The translations under genes and the position numbers were made by a program. Below, in pieces: positions 37,612-46,887 of a stretch of DNA of 57,635 bases. The notes beneath the pieces are model-generated. The model made no database searches and was not told the origin of the DNA. It saw only the letters and a list, made by a program, of their open reading frames with translations. This DNA is from Sterolibacteriaceae bacterium. Its GTDB lineage: Bacteria > Pseudomonadota > Gammaproteobacteria > Burkholderiales > Rhodocyclaceae. How positions within the stretch are numbered: the stretch's first letter is position 1; every line of letters begins with the position of its first letter. The stretch spans positions 1-57,635 of the forward strand of contig JANYCD010000085.1 in NCBI GenBank assembly GCA_025360425.1, written 5' to 3'.

Positions 37612-39066
37612 TCAAGTACCAGGGGAGCTACGCCGTCGTGGAATACGCGTGGCAAGAATTCCGATCAATGCCAGAACCAGCGCAACGCTGTTGCCCGCGA
37701 GAACATAAGGCGTTGCGCCGCTATACCCAGTCACCGTCACCGTCAGCGCATCGCTGACAAAAGCCGGCAACACGGCCAACACCTTGCCGTCAACCGCGAT
37801 AGCGGCGGTCATGCCGGTATTGGTGGCGCGCAACATGGGCCGGCCGGTTTCCATCGCCCGCATTTGCGCGATTTGCAAGTGCTGCGGTTGCGCCAGCGAA
37901 TGGCCGAACCAGGCAGTGTTGGAAACGTTGATCAGCAACGTGGCTTGCGGTAGCGCGCGGATAAGTTGTTCACCAAACAGATCCTCGTAGCATATGTTCG
38001 GTCCGACTATTTGCCCAGCGATGGCCAGTGGCAGTTGATGCGCCGGTCCGGCGCTGAAATCGGACATCGGAATATTCACAAGATCAAAAAACCAGGAAAA
38101 CCCCGGCGGTACATATTCGCCGAACGGCACCAAATGTGTCTTGGCATAGGCATTGACGTGCAGTAAATCGGCACTCACCGCTACCGCTCCGTTGGCATAC
38201 CCACCTTGCCGCGCCTTCAACGCAACCCCCATCAACACGTCGCCATTACGGGTCAACTGGCGGATAGTGTCGCGCGGGATTTGATCGAGGAACAGGGGGA
38301 TGGCGGTTTCCGGCAACACGGTCAATTGCGCGGGATGTGCCGCAACGAGACGGGTATAGGTATCGACGGAAAGCGGCAGGCGTTCAGGATCCCATTTCAG
38401 GCTTTGCGGGATATTCCCCTGCAACAGGCTGACCGTGACGGGCGCGCCTGTCGGCGTCGTCCAGTCAACAAAACGCAGTGCTCCGCCGATGCCCAGTATC
38501 GCGACGATTGCGATAACAGAGTGCCAGCGACGACCTGCCATCGCAATCAATGCTGCCATCAGAACCAACAAGAAACCGATGCCGTAGCTGCCGATCAAGG
38601 GTGCATAACCCGCAAGGGGACTGGGCGGCGTTTGCGAGTAACCGAGCGACAACCATGGAAAACCGGTGAACAAATAACCGCGCAACCATTCGGTCAGTGT
38701 CCACAGTCCAGCCAGCAACAAGGCATCGCGCCATACCACGCCGCGACGCAGACGAACCCATGCATAAATCGCAAGTGCAGGAAACAGCGCGAGCCAGGTG
38801 CAGAAAAGTAACGTGGCAAATGCTGCGATGGGCAATGCCATGCCGCCAACATCATGCAGGCTGACATAGACCCAGGACACCCCGGTTAGAAAAAATCCCA
38901 ATCCCCAGTTGAACCCGAGCAAGCCGGCGCGGCGCGGGGAGGTCGTGTTTCTGTTGAGCCAGAACAGCAGGGCCAGCGTGGCAACCGGCAGCGGAAAAAC
39001 CTCAAGGGGTGCGAACCCCAATACCGATACAGCGCCGAGCAGAAACGCGCCGACTACTGAGCGCAT
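37612..39066 (-). CDS. lnt: Apolipoprotein N-acyltransferase
   Basis: Lnt adds the third acyl chain to lipoproteins in the inner membrane. The 484 residues have N-terminal helices (about 1-200) and a nitrilase domain with the catalytic triad Glu (VLPETAIPLF), Lys (AKTHLVPFGEYVPPG) and Cys (GPNICYEDLFGE). A last helix lies near the C-terminus. It is the end gene of the miaB-phoH-ybeY-corC-lnt operon, 34 nt after corC. The substrates include Pal, PilP and LptM seen in this window. Confidence 0.96.
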   Translation of the reverse strand: MRSVVGAFLLGAVSVLGFAPLEVFPLPVATLALLFWLNRNTTSPRRAGLLGFNWGLGFFLTGVSWVYVSLHDVGGMALPIAAFATLLFCTWLALFPALAIYAWVRLRRGVVWRDALLLAGLWTLTEWLRGYLFTGFPWLSLGYSQTPPSPLAGYAPLIGSYGIGFLLVLMAALIAMAGRRWHSVIAIVAILGIGGALRFVDWTTPTGAPVTVSLLQGNIPQSLKWDPERLPLSVDTYTRLVAAHPAQLTVLPETAIPLFLDQIPRDTIRQLTRNGDVLMGVALKARQGGYANGAVAVSADLLHVNAYAKTHLVPFGEYVPPGFSWFFDLVNIPMSDFSAGPAHQLPLAIAGQIVGPNICYEDLFGEQLIRALPQATLLINVSNTAWFGHSLAQPQHLQIAQMRAMETGRPMLRATNTGMTAAIAVDGKVLAVLPAFVSDALTVTVTGYSGATPYVLAGNSVALVLALIGILATRIPRRRSSPGT

Positions 39067-39100
39067 CAGCGAAAGAAAAGGCCGCGCGACCGCAAACGCT

Positions 39101-39946
39101 TCATTCGTTGCCGTCCAGCGGTAGGCTGCGTTGCTGGTCGATCAACAGTGTGTGCACGCGGCGACTGTCGGCACGCAATACCTGGATGCGGAGGTTGTCC
39201 AACATCAACACCTCGTTGCGTTTCGGCAGCCGTCCCAGCTGGTGCATGATGAGTCCGCCGACGGTGTTGTAGTCGTCATCATTGAAATGTGTTTCGAAGG
39301 CTTCGTTGAAGTCAGCAATTTCGGTGGCGGCCTTGACGCGATAGCGCCCGGCATTGTCGAGCACGATGTTGTCTTCGGTTTCATCGAAGTCGTACTCGTC
39401 CTCAATGTCGCCGACGATCTGTTCCAGTACATCCTCGATGGTCACCAGCCCCGCCACCCCACCGTATTCGTCCACCACGATGGCCATGTGGTTGCGGCTG
39501 GCGCGGAACTCGCGCAACAGTACATTGAGTCGTTTGGATTCAGGAACGAATACCGCCGGCCGCAAACTGTCGCGCAGGTCGAACTCCTTGCCGGAGAAAA
39601 ATCGGAGCAGATCCTTGGCAAGCAGGATACCGATCACGTCGTCCTTGTTCTCACCGATGGCGGGGAAGCGCGAGTGCGCCGCCTCGATCACGAAATCGAT
39701 AAATTTTTCGGGCGCATCGTTGATGCTCACCACGTCCATCTGGGCGCGCGGCACCATGATGTCGCGCACCTGCATGTCCGATACCTGTAGCGCGCCCTCG
39801 ATGATGGACAGGGCATCGCTGTCGAGCAGGTTGCGTTCAAAGGCACCATGCAGCAATTGGAGGAGTTGCTCGCGGTCTTCCGGCTCGCGCATGAGCAGCG
39901 CCGAGAGACGTTCAAAAAGTTTGGGGCGACTCGGTAATGGATCCAT
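39101..39946 (-). CDS. corC: CorC/HlyC-type CBS-domain protein
   Basis: The 281-residue cytoplasmic protein has an N-terminal Leu-rich helix, two CBS domains (VRDIMVPRAQMDVV at about 57-70; VVDEYGGVAGLVTIEDVLEQIVGDIEDEYD near 160) and the C-terminal transporter-associated domain (FNDDDYNTVGGLIMHQLGRLP). Family members affect Mg/Co efflux or membrane function; the exact role is uncertain. It lies between ybeY and lnt. The 73-nt spacer to ybeY contains a heptamer-repeat hairpin. Confidence 0.93.
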   Translation of the reverse strand: MDPLPSRPKLFERLSALLMREPEDREQLLQLLHGAFERNLLDSDALSIIEGALQVSDMQVRDIMVPRAQMDVVSINDAPEKFIDFVIEAAHSRFPAIGENKDDVIGILLAKDLLRFFSGKEFDLRDSLRPAVFVPESKRLNVLLREFRASRNHMAIVVDEYGGVAGLVTIEDVLEQIVGDIEDEYDFDETEDNIVLDNAGRYRVKAATEIADFNEAFETHFNDDDYNTVGGLIMHQLGRLPKRNEVLMLDNLRIQVLRADSRRVHTLLIDQQRSLPLDGNE

Positions 39947-39957
39947 TCTTGGAATGC

Positions 39958-40017
39958 TGAGGAGTGAGGGGTAAGGGGTGAGGCGAACGCCTCCTCATCC
40001 CTTACCGCTTACCGCTC
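39958..40017. repeat. Inverted repeat of 7-nt units between ybeY and corC
   Basis: Left arm units GAGGAGT, GAGGGGT, AAGGGGT, GAGGCG; the right arm read on the other strand is GAGCGGT, AAGCGGT, AAGGGAT, GAGGAGG. The arms meet with only two bases between them, forming a long imperfect hairpin. A related element lies 420 bases away at 40434-40562. Confidence 0.8.
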
Positions 40018-40019
40018 TA

Positions 40020-40433
40020 TCAACCGTATGGGTCAGGGTAGCCGAAATGCACCAGAAGCTCGCGCTCTCTGGCTTCCATGCGTTCTGCTTCGGCATCGCT
40101 GGTTTCGTGATCATATCCCTGTAAGTGCAGCATACCATGCAGAGTCAGGTGGGCAAAATGCGCCATCACCGGCTTGTGCTGCTGCGTCGCCTCACGCACT
40201 ACTACTGGAACACACAGGGCCAGATCACCAATCAGCAGCGGCTCGGTGGCGTAGGGAAAGGTCAGCACGTTGGTCGCGTAATCCTTTTTGCGGTAGTCGC
40301 GGTTGAGTTCCTTCGCTTCGACTTCATCAACGAAACGTATCGTCACCTGCGCCGGACAGGCACAAGCGGACCGCACCCAGCGCCGTATCTGCGAACGCAA
40401 AGGTAGCCCGTCTTCGTTGCAAGCGTATTGCAC
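40020..40433 (-). CDS. ybeY: Endoribonuclease/16S rRNA maturation factor YbeY
   Basis: YbeY is a Zn metalloprotein that takes part in 16S rRNA 3' maturation and 70S quality control. The active-site block HGMLHLQGYDH is intact, and a conserved FVDEVEAKELNRDYRKKDYATNVLTFPY block precedes it. Start is uncertain: a normal YbeY begins a few residues before VQYA, but here the DNA just upstream is the heptamer repeat, which keeps the frame open as LLTLHSSLLTL. GTG 40433 is given as the shortest plausible start (137 residues); no ribosome site is visible, and a longer form starting inside the repeat is possible. Confidence 0.85.
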   Translation of the reverse strand: MQYACNEDGLPLRSQIRRWVRSACACPAQVTIRFVDEVEAKELNRDYRKKDYATNVLTFPYATEPLLIGDLALCVPVVVREATQQHKPVMAHFAHLTLHGMLHLQGYDHETSDAEAERMEARERELLVHFGYPDPYG

Positions 40434-40562
40434 TGTGAGAGTGAGGAGTGAGGAGTGAAGAGTGAGGAGCGAACCCTGCGCAGATCGACGGCCGGCAGTC
40501 TTCACCATGAGGGTTGGGTTGCTACCGGCTTTACTCTTCACTCCGCACTCCTCACTCCTCAC
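40434..40562. repeat. Heptamer-repeat inverted element between phoH and ybeY
   Basis: The left arm runs (GTGAGGA) about four times with one GTGAAGA; the right arm on the other strand reads GTGAGGA, GTGAGGA, GTGCGGA, GTGAAGA. The core of about 60 nt has internal AACCCT/AGGGTT and GCCGG/CCGGC pairs. The right end provides the phoH stop codon (AAGTGAGG) and the left end abuts the ybeY start. This is a structured, possibly mobile small repeat. Confidence 0.8.
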
Positions 40563-41518
40563 TTTGTATCATTCGCATGCTTCTCGTACGCTGCCACGAT
40601 CCTCGCCACCAGCGGATGACGCACCACATCGGAAGCGTCGAAATCGGTAAAGGCAATCCCTCTCACCTCGGCGAGCACCTGCCGCGCCTCGACCAGTCCG
40701 GAGCGCTGACCGCGGCCCAGGTCAATTTGTGTTACGTCGCCGGTGACCACCGCCTTGGCGCCGATGCCGATGCGGGTGAGAAACATCTTCATCTGTTCCG
40801 GCGTGGTGTTCTGCGCCTCGTCAAGAATGATGAAGGCGTGGTTGAGGGTGCGGCCGCGCATATAGGCCAGGGGAGCAATTTCAATGTGGCCTTTCTCGAA
40901 GGCCCGCGCCACCTTTTCGAAACCCATCAGATCATAGAGCGCATCGTAAAGCGGACGCAGATAGGGATCGACCTTCTGCGCCAGATCGCCGGGCAGAAAG
41001 CCGAGTCGTTCGCCCGCCTCGACCGCGGGCCGTGTCAGCACAATGCGCTGCACGAGATCGCGCTCAAAGGCATCCACCGCGCTTGCCACCGCGAGATAGG
41101 TCTTGCCGGTTCCGGCCGGCCCGATGCCGATGGTGATGTCGTGTTCCTGTATCTGCTGCAGGTACTGCACTTGATGAGTGGTACGGCCGTGCAGATCGGC
41201 CTTGCGCGTCAGCAGTCCGGCCACCGATTGCTGGGCGGGGTTGCGATTGGTGATTTCTATCAGCCCCAGTTGAACCTCATCTATCGACAACGGTGCGGTC
41301 GCCAGATCGTAGAAATGTCGCAAGGCATCGGCCGCAAGCCTGGCCTGCGGTGTATTACCCGATACCCGGCAGTGTTCGCCACGCCGGGAGATTGTTACGT
41401 CAAAAGCCGCTTCAATCTGGCGCAGATTATCGTCGATGGCACCACACAGATTCGCCAACCGCGCATTGTCGATGGGTGAAAACGTAACTTCGACCACCTT
41501 TGGTTTTACGACATTCAT
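40559..41518 (-). CDS. phoH: PhoH-like ATPase (YbeZ)
   Basis: The 319-residue cytoplasmic NTPase has an N-terminal KH-like part (about 15-90) and the PhoH domain with Walker [12 protein letters not shown] (about 138-148) and Walker [22 protein letters not shown]. YbeZ interacts with YbeY in ribosome RNA handling. The ATG overlaps the miaB stop by 4 nt. Its TGA stop lies in the edge of the heptamer repeat, so the last codons (ANDTK) may have been changed when the repeat arrived. Confidence 0.94.
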   Translation of the reverse strand: MNVVKPKVVEVTFSPIDNARLANLCGAIDDNLRQIEAAFDVTISRRGEHCRVSGNTPQARLAADALRHFYDLATAPLSIDEVQLGLIEITNRNPAQQSVAGLLTRKADLHGRTTHQVQYLQQIQEHDITIGIGPAGTGKTYLAVASAVDAFERDLVQRIVLTRPAVEAGERLGFLPGDLAQKVDPYLRPLYDALYDLMGFEKVARAFEKGHIEIAPLAYMRGRTLNHAFIILDEAQNTTPEQMKMFLTRIGIGAKAVVTGDVTQIDLGRGQRSGLVEARQVLAEVRGIAFTDFDASDVVRHPLVARIVAAYEKHANDTK

Positions 41519-42846
41519 CCGGGAACCAACTCTCCACGCAGCGTGTGCGGAGAAACTGCCGTGATGTGAACATCGATGAAGTGGTTGATCAGGTGTGCCG
41601 GACCGGCAAAGTTAACCACGCGGTTATTGTCGGTACGGCCCGCCAGTTCCGCTGCATCCTTGCGCGCCTGGCCTTCTACCAGCACGCGCTGCACCGAACC
41701 CACCATTTTTTGCGCAATGGCGAACGCCTGGGTATTGATGCACTTTTGCAAACGCATCAGTCGTTGTGCTTTGACTTCAGCCGGCGTATCGTCAGCCTGA
41801 TCGGATGCGGGCGTACCGGGACGCGGACTGTAAACAAACGAGAAGCTGCCATCGAAATCGACGTCCGCGATCAACTTCATGGTCTTCTCGAAATCCTCAT
41901 CGGTCTCACCGGGAAAACCGACGATGAAATCCGAGGTCAGCGATATGTCGGGCCGCACCGCCCTGAGTTTTCGTACTAATGATTTGTACTCAAGCGCGGT
42001 GTAACCACGCTTCATCGCGGCGAGAATACGATCCGATCCGGCCTGTACCGGCAGATGCAAGTGGGAAACAAGCTTGGGCACTTTGGCGTAGGTCTCGATC
42101 AGACGCGCACTCATCTCGCGCGGATGCGAGGTGGTGTAGCGGATGCGCTCGATGGTCGGCATTTCGGCGATGGTCTCGACCAGGAATGCCAGATCAACGT
42201 GCTCGTCACTACCCGTCATCGGCCCACGATAGGCATTGACGTTCTGTCCCAGCAGTGTGACTTCCTTGACGCCCTGCGCGGCCAGTCCGGCGACCTCCGT
42301 CAACACGTTCTCCAGCGGCCGCGAAATTTCTTCGCCGCGGGTGTAGGGGACAACACAGAACGTGCAATATTTCGAGCAACCTTCCATGATGGAGACAAAA
42401 GCCGAGCCGCCTTTTACCTGCGCCAGCGGCAGCGCGTCGAACTTTTCGATTTCGGGAAATGAAATATCCACCTGCGGCCGGCCACTCTTGCGTCGTGCCG
42501 CGATCATCTGTGGCAGACGATGCAGGGTCTGCGGCCCGAACACGATGTCGACATACGGCATGCGCTCAACAATCGCCTTGCCTTCCTGGCTCGCCACACA
42601 ACCACCAACGCCGATCAGCAGATCAGGATTTTGCTGCTTCAGGTGCCTGATCCGACCCAGATCGTGGAACACCTTTTCCTGCGCTTTCTCGCGCACCGAG
42701 CAGGTATTGAACAGGATGATATCGGCGTCTTCGGGAACGCCTGTTTTTACGGTGCCCTCACTCACCGCGAGGACATCGGCCATCTTGTCGGAATCGTATT
42801 CGTTCATCTGGCAACCGAAGGTGCGGATGAACAATTTCTTCGCCAT
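41515..42846 (-). CDS. miaB: tRNA-2-methylthio-N6-dimethylallyladenosine synthase MiaB
   Basis: MiaB is the radical-SAM enzyme that adds a methylthio group to i6A37 of tRNAs. The 443 residues have the N-terminal cluster ligands Cys12, Cys49 and Cys83. The radical-SAM motif CSKYCTFC uses Cys157, Cys161 and Cys164. A C-terminal TRAM domain (about 375-440) ends the protein. It starts the miaB-phoH-ybeY-corC-lnt operon, the same order as in E. coli. Confidence 0.97.
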   Translation of the reverse strand: MAKKLFIRTFGCQMNEYDSDKMADVLAVSEGTVKTGVPEDADIILFNTCSVREKAQEKVFHDLGRIRHLKQQNPDLLIGVGGCVASQEGKAIVERMPYVDIVFGPQTLHRLPQMIAARRKSGRPQVDISFPEIEKFDALPLAQVKGGSAFVSIMEGCSKYCTFCVVPYTRGEEISRPLENVLTEVAGLAAQGVKEVTLLGQNVNAYRGPMTGSDEHVDLAFLVETIAEMPTIERIRYTTSHPREMSARLIETYAKVPKLVSHLHLPVQAGSDRILAAMKRGYTALEYKSLVRKLRAVRPDISLTSDFIVGFPGETDEDFEKTMKLIADVDFDGSFSFVYSPRPGTPASDQADDTPAEVKAQRLMRLQKCINTQAFAIAQKMVGSVQRVLVEGQARKDAAELAGRTDNNRVVNFAGPAHLINHFIDVHITAVSPHTLRGELVPG

Positions 42847-42878
42847 GGCAAATCTCGTGATGGGTAAGTGGGGCCGCG

Positions 42879-42884
42879 ATTATA
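42879..42884 (-). promoter_or_regulatory. Possible -10 box of the miaB operon
   Basis: TATAAT on the minus strand, 33 nt before the miaB ATG. No good -35 is seen at 16-18 nt, so this is tentative. The remaining 42885-43230 (about 346 nt) shows no gene: short frames on both strands lack family features, and no repeat or hairpin of note was seen. Confidence 0.4.
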
Positions 42885-43230
42885 CGACGTCTCCCGTTCC
42901 AGCCTGTTCCCTGTAACGGTGCCCCGACCGCTCCAAATATCATTTTTGGAAGCATGCAGCTACGGCATTAACTGCCTGCGTCGTCATTGCTTCGTCACGG
43001 ATATCCACGCAGCGCAGCGGCTTGGTGCCAGTCCGGCGTTTTAAATGTGCGCAAACCAGTCATCCATGCAGCCGCGAGCGTGTACGACTGCCTGGCACGC
43101 CCCTTCATGCTGGAGCCGGTACGACGAAGGTGGGCCACTATTTCGTGCCCAGGGTCGAACCGAGAATTCCAATGATCGTGGCCTGAACTTCATCTCCAAG
43201 CACCAAACCTGACAATCTGCAAACAACGCG

Positions 43231-43914
43231 TTAACCGATCATCACCGTCAGCGGATCAAGGCCCTGCACCGTGGCCTCCAACTTGTCACCCTTGACCACC
43301 GAGCCAACACCGGCGGGCGTACCGGTGAAGATCAGGTCACCCGGGCACAGCTCCACTAGTTGCGACAAGCGGTTGATGATTTCGGGAATCTTCCAGATCA
43401 TGTCGCCAACATCACCGCTCTGCCGCAGTTGGCCATTGACCTTGAGTTCTATTCTGCCGCGCATGATCACGCCCGATTGAGCCTGTGACGTGATCGCTGA
43501 ACACGGCGCAGAGAAATCGAAACCTTTGGCCATGTCCCACGGCTGGCCTTTGGCCTTGGCGGCTGCTTGCAGGTCGCGCCGCGTCATGTCGAGGCCGACG
43601 GCATAGCCGAAGATGCAGTCGTTGGCCTGGTCCACCGGAATGTCGCGACCGCCGGATTGCAACGCCACCACCAGCTCCACTTCGTGATGCAGATTTTGTG
43701 TTGCTGGCGGATAAGGCATCACCGGGTTGCCATGCAGGATCGCACTGGCCGGCTTGGTGAAAAAGAACGGCGCCTCACGCTCGGGGTCGCTGCCCATTTC
43801 ACGTGCATGGTCGGCATAGTTGCGGGCTATGCAATAGATGCGGCGCACCGGGAATGGTTTGCCCGAAACAACCGCAAGCGTGACGACAGGTGTCGGCGGG
43901 AAAGCATAGTCCAT
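43231..43914 (-). CDS. Fumarylacetoacetate-hydrolase-family protein
   Basis: The 227-residue cytoplasmic protein has the FAH fold: RIYCIARNYADHAREMG, FFTKPASAIL, the metal site HHEVELVVALQSGGRDI, GYAVGLDMTRRDLQ, and FTGTPAGVGSVVKGD at the end. Relatives include fumarylpyruvate hydrolase and oxaloacetate tautomerase-like proteins; the particular substrate is not clear. It stands alone, with no aromatic-degradation genes near it. Confidence 0.9.
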   Translation of the reverse strand: MDYAFPPTPVVTLAVVSGKPFPVRRIYCIARNYADHAREMGSDPEREAPFFFTKPASAILHGNPVMPYPPATQNLHHEVELVVALQSGGRDIPVDQANDCIFGYAVGLDMTRRDLQAAAKAKGQPWDMAKGFDFSAPCSAITSQAQSGVIMRGRIELKVNGQLRQSGDVGDMIWKIPEIINRLSQLVELCPGDLIFTGTPAGVGSVVKGDKLEATVQGLDPLTVMIG

Positions 43915-44024
43915 GAATGAAATTCCTGAAACATAGTCAGGCCGGATTTTAGGGCAGCGAGCCGAACGCAGCCGTAGCGCCGACCACGTGCTCCATTACA
44001 TCTTCAACCGTTGCGGCAACCGCC

Positions 44025-44414
44025 TCAGACGTAAAACGAGAACAACTCGGGGCGTTTCTGGCGGTATACCCGCAACCACATGACGGTGGCCGGGACCAGC
44101 GAGCGCACCGCGAACCATAGTGCCTCGTTCGCTTTGACCTTGCTGCCTTTAAATGCGCGGGACGTCGCATTCCAGCCCGACCATTCCAACTCCGGCATGC
44201 GATCACGGGTCTCGGCGGAAATCTCCGCAATCATGCCGGTCATGATCAGCAACAGGCGCTTTACTTCGCCACAGGTCAGGCGCGAAGCCAGCAGTTCGTC
44301 CTTGTCCGCGTCCTCGGTTAGTATCAATACCTTGCTGGCGGCATCCTCGATAATTGCGAACAATACGGCGTTCAACATTCGAATGCTCCCGACTATGATG
44401 TTATCCCGATTCAT
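44025..44414 (-). CDS. Hypothetical protein, possibly HEPN-like
   Basis: The 129-residue product from ATG 44414 is mostly helical with no signal or TM. The segment SAETRDRMPELEWSGWNATS followed by ALWFAVRSLVPATVMWLRVY loosely resembles the second half of HepT/DUF86-type HEPN domains (R-x-x-P-x-x-W). However, the usual R-x4-6-H motif is missing. It lies only 38 nt from selO in divergent orientation; promoters must overlap the genes. The function is unknown, and the upstream frame extension to 44669 runs into selO and is unlikely. Confidence 0.55.
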   Translation of the reverse strand: MNRDNIIVGSIRMLNAVLFAIIEDAASKVLILTEDADKDELLASRLTCGEVKRLLLIMTGMIAEISAETRDRMPELEWSGWNATSRAFKGSKVKANEALWFAVRSLVPATVMWLRVYRQKRPELFSFYV

Positions 44415-44452
44415 GCAAGCCCCGTGCCGATCAACAGAGACACCCATCCGCG

Positions 44453-45958
44453 ATGAATGACAGAATTGATCTCGCCGTATGGAGTGCGGCACCACTCGAC
44501 CCGTGTTATGCGACGCTGGGTGCACCCTATCATCAGCCGGTCGCCCCCACACCCCTGTCACAACCGATACTGTTGCACCATTCTGCAACACTGGCCCGTG
44601 AGTTGGGACTTGATGGCGCAGCGATGGGTTCGCCCGAGCTGCTTGCCACGCTGGTCGGCAATAACCCATGGCCCGGCTACGTACCCCATGCCTCAGTGTA
44701 TGCCGGGCACCAGTTCGGCACTTTTGTACCGCAATTGGGCGATGGCCGTGCGCTGATGATTGCCGAGTTGCGGACTCAGGACGGCCGCCACCTCGAACTC
44801 CAGCTCAAGGGCGCCGGCCGCACGCCCTACTCACGTGGCGCCGACGGCCGCGCCGTGCTGCGCTCGTCGATCCGCGAATATCTGTGTTCGGAAGCCATGC
44901 ACGCGCTGGGCGTGCCCACCACACGTTGCCTCAGCGTGGCAGGTGCAGCCGATCCGGTGTTTCGCGAAACCACCGAAACCGCGGCGGTGGTATGCCGCGT
45001 CGCACCCAGTTTCGTGCGCTTCGGCCACTTCGAATTCTTCTACCATCGTGGCGCGCACCAGTACCTCGCGTCGCTGGCGGATCATGTCATCGACACACAC
45101 TTCCAGCATCTGGCAGGACAGCCGGATCGCTACGCCGCATGGCTGGGCGAGGTCGTCGAGCGCACCGCGCGACTGATGGCGCAATGGCAGACGCTGGGTT
45201 TCTGCCACGGGGTAATGAACACCGACAACTTTTCCATTCTCGGTCTCACCATCGACTACGGCCCGTTCGGTTTCCTGGACCACTTCAACCCGCACCATAT
45301 CTGCAACCACTCCGACGACGCCGGCCGCTACGCCTATAGCGCGCAACCGGAAGTCGGGCAATGGAATTGCGCGCAGTTGTTGCAGGCCACCCTGCCCCTG
45401 TTGCCGGGCACACCGGAGCAGGCAGTTGAAATCGCCCAGGAAATTTATGCGCGTTATGCCCCGGTATATTCGCAGGCGGCGCTGCGAGGCTGGGCCGACA
45501 AGCTCGGCCTGCGTGAGTTGCACGATGGCGACGCCGACCTGCTCAACAGTTTTCTGGGCGTCCTGCATCGCGGCAAGAGTGACTTCACGCGCAGCTTCCG
45601 TCACCTCGCACGCGTGCGTACCGATGCCGACACCCCAGCCATCGGCGTGCGCGAGGAAATCGCCGACCTTGCCGCCTTCGACGCCTGGATTACGGACTAT
45701 CGCGCCCGCCTCACGGCAGAGCAAAACACCGACGACGACGCCCGCGCCGACGGCATGAACCGCGTCAACCCCAAGTACATATTGCGCAACCATCTGGCCC
45801 AGGCGGCCATCGAACAAGCGCAGCAGGGAGATACCGCAGAACTCGACCGGCTGGCGAAACTGCTGGCCCGCCCCTTCGACGAGCAACCCGAGATGGAGCG
45901 CTATGCCGCTGAACCACCCGAGGGACAGCGCCATATCGAGGTGAGTTGCTCGTCCTGA
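44453..45958 (+). CDS. selO: Protein adenylyltransferase SelO
   Basis: SelO is a pseudokinase-fold enzyme that transfers AMP to protein Ser/Thr/Tyr and is linked to redox stress. The 501 residues show YAGHQFGTFVPQLGDGRALMIAE, LKGAGRTPYSRGADGRAVLRSSIREYLCSEAMHALGVPTTR segments, and HGVMNTDNFSILGLTIDYGPFG with the metal-binding Asn/Asp. The protein ends in the conserved VSCSS, Cys replacing Sec of the animal form. ATG 44453 fits the family start. Length is near the usual ~480-500. Confidence 0.95.
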   Translation: MNDRIDLAVWSAAPLDPCYATLGAPYHQPVAPTPLSQPILLHHSATLARELGLDGAAMGSPELLATLVGNNPWPGYVPHASVYAGHQFGTFVPQLGDGRALMIAELRTQDGRHLELQLKGAGRTPYSRGADGRAVLRSSIREYLCSEAMHALGVPTTRCLSVAGAADPVFRETTETAAVVCRVAPSFVRFGHFEFFYHRGAHQYLASLADHVIDTHFQHLAGQPDRYAAWLGEVVERTARLMAQWQTLGFCHGVMNTDNFSILGLTIDYGPFGFLDHFNPHHICNHSDDAGRYAYSAQPEVGQWNCAQLLQATLPLLPGTPEQAVEIAQEIYARYAPVYSQAALRGWADKLGLRELHDGDADLLNSFLGVLHRGKSDFTRSFRHLARVRTDADTPAIGVREEIADLAAFDAWITDYRARLTAEQNTDDDARADGMNRVNPKYILRNHLAQAAIEQAQQGDTAELDRLAKLLARPFDEQPEMERYAAEPPEGQRHIEVSCSS

Positions 45959-45991
45959 AACCGCGGGTCTCAGCGAGAAAAGCGCCGAGGT

Positions 45992-46115
45992 CTTGTCGAA
46001 GCGACCACCGGAGATGAAGGTGCACGCCGGCCGCAGATTGGCGTAAAGCTTGAATTCCTTCACGCAGGCGCACATTCGACGCGCGGTAGCCGCCGCCGAC
46101 CGGCGTTTCCAGCGG
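45992..46115 (-). pseudogene. Frameshifted fragment of NAD-type isocitrate dehydrogenase
   Basis: On the minus strand one frame reads PLETPVGGGYRASNVRLRE and, after a +1 slip, the next reads FKLYANLRPACTFISGGRFD. These are contiguous parts of NAD-dependent isocitrate/isopropylmalate dehydrogenases, the region around the substrate Ser/Arg loop. One inserted G (GAAGGAATTC instead of GAAGAATTC) accounts for the shift. No similarity continues on either side, so about 40 codons of a decayed copy remain. It occupies the selO-modB spacer. Confidence 0.75.
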
Positions 46116-46203
46116 ACTACTGGTGATGGATGAACGGCGAGCACCTTCCATGCCCCCGACTTAGATCAAAGCGGTGATCTGTCCTTTCGGTTACGATCCG
46201 CGA

Positions 46204-46887
46204 ATGGAATTAACCAACGCCGACCTTGATGCAATTGTTCTGACGCTGCGTCTGGCAACAGTCGTTACGATCCTGCTGCTGCTGATCGGAACACCCATCG
46301 CATGGTGGCTGGCGCGCACGCGCTCGCGACTCAAGGGCGCGATTGGAGCAATTGTGGCGCTACCGCTGGTACTGCCGCCGACGGTGCTGGGGTTTTATCT
46401 GTTGGTGGCACTGGGGCCACACGGCCCTATCGGGCATATCACGCAGGCATTGGGGTTGGGCGTATTGCCATTCACATTCGCCGGGTTGGTAGTCGCCTCG
46501 GTGTTCTACTCCATGCCCTTCGTCGTGCAGCCCTTGCAGAATGCATTCGAAGCTATCGGGGAGCGTCCGCTGGAAGTGGCCGCGACATTGCGCGCTGCTC
46601 CGCTCGACCGATTTTTCAGTGTGGTGTTGCCGCTGGCAAAACCCGGTTTCATCAGCGCCACCATCCTCGGCTTCGCCCACACAGTGGGCGAGTTCGGCGT
46701 CGTGTTGATGATCGGCGGCAACATTCCAAACCAGACCCGCGTCGTCTCCGTGCAGATCTATGACCACGTTGAAGCACTCGAATACGCCTCGGCGCACTGG
46801 CTCGCGGGCGGCATGCTGCTGTTCTCTTTTCTGGTATTGGTGGCGCTGTACACCTTCAATCAGAGCGCACGTATCAGACGAAGCTGA
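46204..46887 (+). CDS. modB: Molybdate ABC transporter permease
   Basis: ModB forms the membrane channel of the molybdate importer. The 227 residues have about five TM helices, [19 protein letters not shown], and the EAA loop [27 protein letters not shown] that contacts Mod[27 protein letters not shown] near the end is typical. ATG 46204 is chosen over an upstream GTG (46174) not supported by family length. There is no modA beside it, and modC follows only after two genes on the opposite strand. The stop is base-to-base with the next convergent gene. Confidence 0.93.
   Translation: MELTNADLDAIVLTLRLATVVTILLLLIGTPIAWWLARTRSRLKGAIGAIVALPLVLPPTVLGFYLLVALGPHGPIGHITQALGLGVLPFTFAGLVVASVFYSMPFVVQPLQNAFEAIGERPLEVAATLRAAPLDRFFSVVLPLAKPGFISATILGFAHTVGEFGVVLMIGGNIPNQTRVVSVQIYDHVEALEYASAHWLAGGMLLFSFLVLVALYTFNQSARIRRS

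Noticed and set aside
42987-43175. Short frame in the miaB-FAH hydrolase spacer
   Set aside because: 62 codons, no ribosome site, no recognisable family; neither strand gives a convincing remnant.
44831-46144. Long open frame (437 codons) antisense to selO
   Set aside because: It is the mirror of a GC-rich selO gene; its translation has no family features except the short isocitrate dehydrogenase-like piece at its 5' end, which is listed as a pseudogene.
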